NCBI GenBank assembly: GCA_021793635.1
Contig: JAJYSI010000106.1
Location: 1-9,008 of the forward strand
From: Bacteroidota bacterium
GTDB taxonomy: Bacteria; Bacteroidota; Ignavibacteria; Ignavibacteriales; Ignavibacteriaceae
Length of the DNA: 9,008 nt
Reading direction: 5' to 3'
The position numbers and the translations under genes were made by a program. Every line of letters begins with the position of its first letter. Positions within the stretch are counted from its first letter, which is position 1. Below the pieces are notes generated by a model that searched no databases, had not been told where the DNA came from, and saw only the letters and a list, made by a program, of their open reading frames with translations. Below are positions 1 to 5,712 of the stretch, in pieces.

Positions 1-395
1 GCTTTGAACACTCACAATCTTTCAGCAAATTATTTAAGAGTAAAACCAACCTCTCACCGCTTGAATTTAGGCGGTCGTTTAATTGAGCTGTCTTTCCGGA
101 TAAAAATATTCTTGACATTTTTATTATGAAGTAATTCATCTTAATTATTTTAAGTTTTTTTATTTTTCTTATGCAAACCATCATACTCAGTCGCTGAACA
201 CTTAGACTGCCGAATTGTCCAGCGCTTTCCCACTTCTACATTGTTAACTAAATCCCCTATTCCTTTTTTTGTCTAAAAAAAGTAACCACATTACACAAAA
301 AATTTATTGCGACATAAAAACGCCTTTAGGCGTGAAATATTCTTAACAGATCTACTTACAAAACTAAAACAAAACTCCTTTAGGAGTGGAATATT
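1..395. other. AT-rich region without a recognisable gene, probably inside an integrated element
   Basis: I see no convincing coding region on either strand here. The stretch holds several small inverted repeats. A 5 bp stem lies at 56-60/71-75 (accgc/gcggt, 10 nt loop). An imperfect 9 bp stem with one mismatch lies at 192-200/216-224 (15 nt loop). An A/T-only arm pair lies at 264-270/275-281, closed by a C-G pair. Two near-identical hairpins occur near the right end and are listed separately. A TTGACA hexamer at 112-117 has no good -10 box at normal spacing, so I do not call a promoter. Because the tRNA half-site at 941-982 suggests that an element lies to the left, this is probably mobile-element DNA. 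Confidence 0.5.
320..395 (+). repeat. Pair of REP-like hairpin repeats; the second overlaps the ribosome binding site of the next gene
   Basis: Two 22 bp copies lie at 320-341 and 374-395, starting 54 bases apart. Each is a 5 bp stem with a TTTA loop followed by a conserved tail. Copy 1 has acgcc/ggcgt and tail gaaatatt; copy 2 has actcc/ggagt and tail ggaatatt. The only stem difference is a G-C pair changed to T-A on both arms, so pairing is conserved. This suggests selection on, or propagation of, the folded form, as in REP elements. In copy 2 the AGGAG at 382-386, 9 nt before the ATG at 396, is mostly the 3' arm of the stem. Folding would therefore hide the Shine-Dalgarno sequence. That this is a dispersed REP family is inference. 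Confidence 0.5.
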
Positions 396-911
396 ATGAA
401 CACTAAAATTTTCTATATCACCATTATCATACTCGTCTTTTCTGTCCTCTGCGTATGCATCCCTTCGGGATTTGTCCTATTCCGTTCCTTTAAGACCACC
501 GCTCTGGAAACACAATTCCGGACGGAAACAACTTACGTTCCCGGTAATACTCAACAGCTCTACAAACAAGGCAAAGACTCAATATCAACTACAACAAAAT
601 CTTTTCATCAGAAATTTATCCTTCATCCCTCTGCAGAGCATTCATCCTATTCATACGCAGACTCAGACAGCAGCCGCAATCTTTCAGTTAACCTGAAACC
701 CGATTCCGCCGGAAATCTTTTCATGGATTACTTTCTTGATATAATAACAAAAGACCTGGTCCGGATAGACACAATTTTTCTAACAAGGATAGATACCCTA
801 AAAATATTGAATTATAGAATGACAAAGAGTTTATCTGGATTGTTCATGAGTAAATTCATAATAAAACTGACTATTGCAAAAACTATTGCAGAAAGATTTA
901 AATTATTATAA
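396..911 (+). CDS. Small single-pass membrane protein of unknown function, likely mobile-element cargo
   Basis: I do not recognise a family. The 171-residue protein has a strong N-terminal hydrophobic segment (about residues 5-30, rich in I/L/V/F with two Cys). A Ser/Thr/Gln-rich polar stretch follows (about 35-95). Next comes a segment with the doubled pattern R-I-D-T-I-F-L-T-R-I-D-T-L-K-I (about 122-136) and then a basic, hydrophobic tail (137-171). Short N-anchored proteins with repeated xDTxxxTxxDTx motifs resemble small accessory or spanin-like proteins in Bacteroidota phages, but that is only an impression. No lipobox is evident. The start is supported by AGGAG 9 nt upstream. Codon use looks coding up to about position 810; after that the sequence is more AT-rich, so the natural C-terminus may be replaced. 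The gene ends about 30 bases before the tRNA half-site. Confidence 0.5.
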   Translation: MNTKIFYITIIILVFSVLCVCIPSGFVLFRSFKTTALETQFRTETTYVPGNTQQLYKQGKDSISTTTKSFHQKFILHPSAEHSSYSYADSDSSRNLSVNLKPDSAGNLFMDYFLDIITKDLVRIDTIFLTRIDTLKILNYRMTKSLSGLFMSKFIIKLTIAKTIAERFKLL

Positions 912-938
912 TATAAGAGATTATAGGATTAAAGAACC

Positions 939-982
939 CCCTCTTAATCAGCAGGTCGCCGGTTCGAATCCGGCAGGGTGCA
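939..982 (+). other. Putative attachment site (attL/attR) of an element integrated in tRNA-Lys
   Basis: Similarity to a tRNA begins sharply at the anticodon loop, a common crossover point for tyrosine recombinases that use tRNA genes. The tRNA terminator directly after it appears native. This side is thus the old chromosomal 3' end, and the element is inferred to extend leftward from here, with a rebuilt full tRNA-Lys at its far end. No integrase gene is visible in the window. Confidence 0.6.
941..982 (+). pseudogene. 3' half of a tRNA-Lys(CTT) gene, 5' half absent
   Basis: The sequence reads as the anticodon loop CTCTTAA (941-947, anticodon CTT at 943-945), 3' anticodon stem TCAGC (948-952), variable loop AGGTC (953-957) and a perfect T-arm GCCGG/TTCGAAT/CCGGC (958-974). 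The 3' acceptor strand AGGGTGC (975-981) and discriminator A (982) follow. U33, A37 and the TTCGAAT loop are all canonical. The 5' partners are missing: the bases before 941 (aaagaacccc) cannot form the anticodon stem, and no D-arm or GCACCCT acceptor strand occurs in the preceding 100 bases. The fragment therefore cannot make a tRNA on its own. CCA is not encoded. Identity as Lys follows from the anticodon. Confidence 0.85.
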
Positions 983-987
983 CTTGG

Positions 988-1024
988 AGTGCGAAAATAA
1001 ATCATTTTCGCACTTTCTTTTTTT
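988..1024 (+). terminator. Rho-independent terminator of the tRNA-Lys locus
   Basis: A perfect 11 bp stem, agtgcgaaaat (988-998) and attttcgcact (1004-1014), with a 5-base loop is followed by a T-rich run (1014-1024, one C). It starts 6 bases after the tRNA discriminator base, the expected place for a tRNA transcript terminator. It would also stop rightward readthrough from the 171-residue membrane protein gene. Confidence 0.85.
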
Positions 1025-1390
1025 AAAGGGTTGTGACCATTTTTATAAATTGACATAAATTAGCCCCCAAATCACTTAGTTGACAATGGCAACTATGGCG
1101 AAAATTTTCTGTTTATATTATAAAAATTAGCCACTATAGTTCCCTTACCTTTAATTTGAGGACGGGAATGGAAGAATACATAGATATATTATTCATCATT
1201 TATTGGCAGTAAAAAATGATACTCTTAAGTTATAATTTTCACGGTATCATCTACTATTTTAAGGCGCATTGACGAATACAAAAAAGTATCGGAAAGTCAT
1301 TTATCAAAATTCGTGTTTTCTTGACACGGAGTAACTAAACAAGGAAACCGAACTAAGCATGGGTCAATATCGCTTATAAATATTGCCGAG
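1025..1390. other. Intergenic region between the tRNA remnant and the glycosidase operon
   Basis: I see no gene on either strand in these 366 bases. The region is AT-rich and receives the 3' ends of transcription from both sides. It holds a 6 bp hairpin at 1077-1095 (tagttg/caacta) that overlaps a TTGACA with no matching -10 box. It also holds a candidate minus-strand terminator at 1211-1250 and a short 5 bp stem at 1312-1316/1324-1328 (cgtgt/acacg) followed, on the minus strand, by AATTTT. The nine-base string aaattagcc occurs twice (near 1058 and near 1126), which may be chance. Confidence 0.5.
1211..1250 (-). terminator. Weak candidate terminator for the leftward operon
   Basis: Read on the minus strand, ATGATAC (1250-1244) can pair with GTATCAT (1222-1216) across a 21-base loop. 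The stem runs directly into a string of six Ts (1216-1211). The 7 bp stem is AT-rich and the loop is long, so efficiency is doubtful. It lies about 140 bases beyond the GH3 stop codon and is the best T-tailed inverted repeat I found there. Confidence 0.3.
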
Positions 1391-4300
1391 TTATCTTAAA
1401 AGAATCATCTTTTTTACTAATGTTAATTCGTCGGAGCTCATTCTGTAAAAATATATTCCGCTTGGTACGTCTATGTCGTTTGAGTTTTTACCATTCCATT
1501 GGATTGAATGTTTACCTGCATTTTTGAAATCATTTATTATGGTTTTGATCAATTCTCCAAGCGAATTAAATATCTCTAACTTAACATAACCTGCTTTCGG
1601 AAGCTCATATTCGATTGTAGTTGTTGGATTAAAAGGATTTGGATAATTATTGCTCAATAAAAATTCGGAAGGTAAATTAGAAATATTTTCTTGAACATCA
1701 TCTGAAACATCTTCGATATTATAAATACCTATCTCATATAATGAATAGCCCCACTGCGTAGCGCGTTGAATGCAATAAATTCTAACATACCTTGCAGATG
1801 ACTGCGCAGATATTTTTTCTGTTCCGCCCATACCGTTGGATATATGAGCCATTGTGTTCCAGTTATTATTGTCGTTTGAAACTTGTATTTCATATTCTTT
1901 AGCATACGCAGTCTCCCAATTTAAAATAACCTCATTAAATATCTTCACCGACTGTAAATCAATTGTAATATACTGAGGATCGCTGAACTGAGACGACCAT
2001 CGTGTACTTAAGTTGCCGTCGACCGCGTTCTGTCCTCCAAGGCTGGAGTTTTCTTCCGATGATACTATTACCGGTTTGTTCAGAGCCAAATTTTTGGGAG
2101 GAACATTATAGACTTTTAACATTGCAACGGCAGTATTATTTGTGTCGATTGTTTCCGGTATTGATTTATCTTCATTAACTGAAGCTGTAATTGAATAAGT
2201 TCCCGGCTTTCCTGCAATCCATACATTAGTATTGTTAACTCCAATGTTTCCGCAAACGAGAGCCATCCCGCCTGTTGGAATTGAATGTGTGAATTCTACA
2301 GACCTGCTGATTTCTTGTCCGTTAACACTGAAGGCAACATTATGAACAGTGCCTTCCGGGCTTGCACCTGTGCCTCGATTAATTATCGTTGCTAAAAATA
2401 TTACCGAATCACCTTCGAAAGGATATCTTGGTACGGTCATAATGTTTGCAATCTTTAAATCCGGCTTCGGCTCTGCAGAATTTATTTGAAAGGTTCCTGA
2501 TAATGGTAGATTATCGGAAGAACCTCCAACCTTTACTGTGTAAGTTCCGGCAGCAACAGTATATGAATCTGTAGATTCATTAAAATAGTAAAGCTCATTA
2601 GGACTTAATTGAAAAGTAACAGTCTTAGTCTCACCGGAATTAAGAGTGATTCTTTTAAATCCTTTCAATTGTTTTATTGGTAACTCAACACCCGGGGCGG
2701 TAAAGCTTAAATATAACTGAGCAACTTCATCGCCTTCTCTTGAGCCTGTATTAGTGACATCAAAACTAATGTTTACAATTTGTCCTGCCGGTAATGAAGC
2801 TGGAGAAATATGAAGATTACTATAAGAAAAAGTTGTATAGCATAGACCAAAGCCGAAAGAAAATTCCGGTTTAAGATTCATCTTATCGAACCACCTATAT
2901 CCGCAACCGTAGTCATTCGTAAAATCATCATCTCTGGCAGGAAGCTGCAAGGTTGATTGAGGCATTGTTACCGGTAATTTACCGCCTGGATTATCTAATC
3001 CAAATAGAATCCGGGCAATTGCATTTCCGCCTTCCTGTCCGGGATAAAATCCATAAATTAATCCTTTAATTTTATCAAGGAAATCATGAACTCCGCAAAT
3101 ACCTCCGCTGTATAAAACCACTATTATATTTTTATTTGCAGCCGCTAGTTCATTAATTAGGAGTTTTTGTTTCCCGGGAAGCTCAATCGAATTACCAACT
3201 CTGTCAAGACTTTCACCCTCCTGAGTTTGATCCAGTCCTCCGAAAAATATTACGACATCCGAATTCTTTGCTGCATTTACTGCAGATGCAAATCCGGAAG
3301 TATCAGAACTATTTATGTCGCAGCCCTTTGAATATAAAATCTTATCAGCTCCGATAAGATTTTCAACTCCTTCCTTTGGACTTACAGAATAAAACGGAGT
3401 AACATAACTGCTGCCTGTACCGTCAATCTGTGCAACTGCCGCACTTGGTCCGACTATGGCAATTGTCTTAACAGAATCCTTATTTAACGGAAGAATTTTA
3501 TCCTGATTTTTCAATAAAACCATGCATTCAATTCCTGATTGCAGGCAAAGCTTTTGATGTTCTTCGTCATTAACAAGCGATGGATCTCCTTGCGGAATAT
3601 AATCAAGCATACCTGCGATTATTTTAGTACGCAGAACTTTTCTAACGGCATCATCAATTACAGACAGAGAAACAGTTCCGCTGCTTACAAGGTTTAACAA
3701 ATTGCCCGAATAAAGATCGGAACCCATTTCAAGGTTGCAGCCTGCATTAATAGCTCTGCCGGCATCCCATATAGAACCCCAATCTGAAACAACGTAAAAA
3801 GGAAAGCCGAAATGTTTTCTAAGAATATTTGTAAGAAGATTATAATTCTCCGCGCTCTTCTCTCCATTTATTAAATTGTAAGCGTTCATTACACTCATTG
3901 CACCGCCTGCTTGGACTGCATTCCTAAAGTTGAATCCGTATTCATCCATCAACAGCTCTGGCGAAATGGTAACATTGTTATTTGTACGATTGGTCTGTCT
4001 ATTTACGCAATCAAAATGTTTAACTGTTGCAATTACCGGATTCAACTGAATACCTTCGACAACGGCAGTTGTAATCTGTGCATCAAGATAGGGATCCTCT
4101 CCGCCGCTTTCAGGGCTTCTGCCGTTTCTGGGATCGCGGTTAATATCCATGCAGGGTCCAAGAGCTTGATTTTTTCCTTTAGCCCAAAACTCTTCTCCCA
4201 TTGCCTTTCCAATTAATTTGGTTAGATCTGGATCCCATGTGGCAGCCATTGCCATACCCGTAGGGAAGGAAGTAGCATATCCGTCTCTTACTCCGTGCGG

Positions 4301-4522
4301 ACCATCGGACATAATAAATCCGGGTATGTTCAGTCTGTTGTTTAATGGAGTTGTAAAATCGCCGCTTCTATGTAGCTGGTCAATTTTCTCCTGCAAAGAC
4401 ATTTGAGAAATAATTTTTGTAATTCTATCTTCGAGCGTTTGAGCATGAGAATTGCCGAAAATAAAAATACAAAATGAATAAAGAATTATTATAAAAGTTT
4501 TTTTTCTGAAATCTTTTATCAT
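1391..4522 (-). CDS. Secreted glycoside hydrolase family 3 beta-glucosidase with CARDB, F5/8-type C and T9SS sorting domains
   Basis: Exported beta-glucosidase-type enzyme, predicted to release glucose from the ends of beta-glucan oligosaccharides. A signal peptide covers about residues 1-27 (KDFRKK, hydrophobic core, SHA before Q28). The GH3 N-terminal barrel (about 30-305) has SDGPHG (72-77), NGRSPESGGEDPY (133-145), K168-H169-F170 and VVSDWG with the likely nucleophile D247. The GH3 C-terminal domain (about 334-560) has EGESLDR, where E437 is the best acid/base candidate by alignment. An Fn3-like domain (about 575-680), a CARDB-like domain (about 685-806), an F5/8-type C (CBM32-like) domain (808-936) and a T9SS sorting domain (949-1043, NYPNPFNP, SGIYFY, KKMILLR) follow. 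At 1043 residues it is far longer than a plain GH3 because of these modules. It is the last gene of the operon, 46 bases after GH16. No strong Shine-Dalgarno is visible; the start is chosen for the signal peptide. Xylosidase or other GH3 specificity is possible. Confidence 0.93.
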   Translation of the reverse strand: MIKDFRKKTFIIILYSFCIFIFGNSHAQTLEDRITKIISQMSLQEKIDQLHRSGDFTTPLNNRLNIPGFIMSDGPHGVRDGYATSFPTGMAMAATWDPDLTKLIGKAMGEEFWAKGKNQALGPCMDINRDPRNGRSPESGGEDPYLDAQITTAVVEGIQLNPVIATVKHFDCVNRQTNRTNNNVTISPELLMDEYGFNFRNAVQAGGAMSVMNAYNLINGEKSAENYNLLTNILRKHFGFPFYVVSDWGSIWDAGRAINAGCNLEMGSDLYSGNLLNLVSSGTVSLSVIDDAVRKVLRTKIIAGMLDYIPQGDPSLVNDEEHQKLCLQSGIECMVLLKNQDKILPLNKDSVKTIAIVGPSAAVAQIDGTGSSYVTPFYSVSPKEGVENLIGADKILYSKGCDINSSDTSGFASAVNAAKNSDVVIFFGGLDQTQEGESLDRVGNSIELPGKQKLLINELAAANKNIIVVLYSGGICGVHDFLDKIKGLIYGFYPGQEGGNAIARILFGLDNPGGKLPVTMPQSTLQLPARDDDFTNDYGCGYRWFDKMNLKPEFSFGFGLCYTTFSYSNLHISPASLPAGQIVNISFDVTNTGSREGDEVAQLYLSFTAPGVELPIKQLKGFKRITLNSGETKTVTFQLSPNELYYFNESTDSYTVAAGTYTVKVGGSSDNLPLSGTFQINSAEPKPDLKIANIMTVPRYPFEGDSVIFLATIINRGTGASPEGTVHNVAFSVNGQEISRSVEFTHSIPTGGMALVCGNIGVNNTNVWIAGKPGTYSITASVNEDKSIPETIDTNNTAVAMLKVYNVPPKNLALNKPVIVSSEENSSLGGQNAVDGNLSTRWSSQFSDPQYITIDLQSVKIFNEVILNWETAYAKEYEIQVSNDNNNWNTMAHISNGMGGTEKISAQSSARYVRIYCIQRATQWGYSLYEIGIYNIEDVSDDVQENISNLPSEFLLSNNYPNPFNPTTTIEYELPKAGYVKLEIFNSLGELIKTIINDFKNAGKHSIQWNGKNSNDIDVPSGIYFYRMSSDELTLVKKMILLR

Positions 4523-4568
4523 ACGGATGAGTTTGTCCCTGTTATAAAATAAAAATTTAATTCGCTGG

Positions 4569-5678
4569 TTATCTTAATAAAACCATTTTTCTAATTTGTT
4601 CGAATTCACCGGTGCGTAACGAATAAAAATAAATTCCGCTGGGAAGATTCGATCCGTTGAACTCAACTTTATAATCCCCTGCAGGTTTTTCTTCATTTAC
4701 TAATGAAGAAACTTTATCTCCAAGCAGATTGTATACGTTCAATTTAACAAAGCTGATTGCTGAAAGCCGAAAGCTGATAGCTGTTGAAGGATTAAAAGGA
4801 TTAGGATAATTCTGCTGCAGCAAATACCCTTGAGGCTTATTGCTGCTTTCACCTAAAGTATTGGTTGTTCCGGTAGTGTCCTGATAAACTCTTACGTAAT
4901 CCACCTGCATAGTTTGAGGGAAAACAGTACTTGAATTAGGATAACCAGGCCAGTTGCCGCCGACTGCAAGGTTCAATATTATAAAAAATTTTTTTTGAAA
5001 AGCACTTAAGCCTGTAGAACTAATATCGATTGTACAATAAGTTACTCCGTCGACATATATTTGTATTTTTTGCGGTGTCCAAATCATTCCAAAAATATGG
5101 AAGCTATCGGCAAACTTTCCGCTGCTTAGTGCATAGCTTGTTCCGTAAGATGCATGAGTACCATCTGAGTTTTTCCAATGCAGAGTTCCATAAACTTTTG
5201 AGTCACTAAGTGCCGATCCCGTGTTGCCTTTCCCGGTTCCGCCGATCATTTCCATAATATCGCTTTCTCCGCAAGCAGGCCAGCTTACTGATGTAATGTC
5301 ATCGCCTAAAAGCCAGAAGGCAGGCCAGATTCCGTTTCCGTAAGGCAGTTTAATCTTAGCTTCAATCTTGCCATAAGCGAATGAGAATTTTCCCTGAGTC
5401 TTTATTCTTGCCGAAGTATAATTAAATCCATTATAACTTTCCTTATTTGCAACGATGTTGAGGACGCCGTTTTTTATAAAACAATTCTGAAGTCTATTCG
5501 TGTAATATTCCGATTCATTATTTCCCCAGCCGTTATTGTTTCCAATCTCATAACTCCACTTTGATAGGTCCAGAGTTGTATCATTAAATTCATCCGACCA
5601 TATTAGTTTATAACCTTGAGGAAAGATTTGAATGATAAAAATAAATGAGAGTAATAAAACTTTTTTACTAAAATTCAT
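4569..5678 (-). CDS. Secreted GH16 endo-beta-1,3-glucanase (laminarinase type) with T9SS sorting domain
   Basis: Predicted to cut internal bonds of beta-1,3-glucans outside the cell. A signal peptide spans about residues 1-20, with cleavage around FPQ-G. The GH16 catalytic domain (about 22-267) shows IWSDEFN near the start, GWGNNESEYYT (50-60), GNGIWPAFWLLG (114-125) and the catalytic GESDIMEMIG (137-146). There E138 is the nucleophile, D140 the helper and E143 the acid/base; the extra residue in ExDxxE is typical of laminarinases rather than lichenases. The domain closes with MQVDYVRVYQ (257-266). A linker leads to the T9SS sorting domain (about 284-369; NYPNPFNP, SGIYFY, RKMVLLR). The start is supported by GGAG at 5689-5686, 7 nt before the ATG. 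It follows the parvulin-like gene by 34 bases. Residues 300-310 in the sorting domain are encoded by a simple-repeat segment listed separately. Mixed-linkage glucan is an alternative substrate. Confidence 0.93.
   Translation of the reverse strand: MNFSKKVLLLSFIFIIQIFPQGYKLIWSDEFNDTTLDLSKWSYEIGNNNGWGNNESEYYTNRLQNCFIKNGVLNIVANKESYNGFNYTSARIKTQGKFSFAYGKIEAKIKLPYGNGIWPAFWLLGDDITSVSWPACGESDIMEMIGGTGKGNTGSALSDSKVYGTLHWKNSDGTHASYGTSYALSSGKFADSFHIFGMIWTPQKIQIYVDGVTYCTIDISSTGLSAFQKKFFIILNLAVGGNWPGYPNSSTVFPQTMQVDYVRVYQDTTGTTNTLGESSNKPQGYLLQQNYPNPFNPSTAISFRLSAISFVKLNVYNLLGDKVSSLVNEEKPAGDYKVEFNGSNLPSGIYFYSLRTGEFEQIRKMVLLR
4749..4782. repeat. Degenerate 21 bp direct repeat within the GH16 sorting-domain coding sequence
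   Basis: The nine bases aaagctgat occur at 4749-4757 and again at 4770-4778. Between and after them are related units (tgctgaaagc, tagctg), giving a run built from gctgat and gctgaaag words. On the protein side it encodes the internally repeated A-I-S-F-R-L-S-A-I-S-F (residues 300-310). At the same place the GH3 sorting domain has T-I-E-Y-E-L-P-K-A-G-Y with no such repeat and equal length. Confidence 0.55.
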
Positions 5679-5712
5679 TTGAGATCTCCGTTTGATTAGA
5701 TTTCATATTTTA

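Noticed and set aside
112..140. TTGACA at 112-117 as a promoter
   Set aside because: No TATAAT-like box or Bacteroidota-type TAnnTTTG occurs at suitable spacing.
180..250. Possible integron attC site (CTTAGAC and inverted arms)
   Set aside because: The RYYYAAC and GTTRRRY core boxes are not both present and the arms do not follow the attC R/L layout.
263..282. T-run and A-run arms as a terminator
   Set aside because: The stem is almost only A/T, there is no T-tract after it on the plus strand, and no gene ends just before it.
472..696. 74-codon open frame overlapping the membrane protein gene in another frame
   Set aside because: Low-complexity product, no ribosome binding site, and fully inside the better-supported 396-911 gene.
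941..982. Complete or split tRNA gene with an intron
   Set aside because: No D-arm or GCACCCT 5' acceptor strand was found in the preceding sequence, so there is no 5' exon nearby.
1080..1120. TTGACA at 1080-1085 with tatatt at 1114-1119 as a promoter
   Set aside because: The spacer is 28 bases, too long, and no rightward gene follows.
3911..4406. Plus-strand open frames opposite the GH3 gene
   Set aside because: They are antisense to the conserved catalytic barrel and have no family features or ribosome binding sites.
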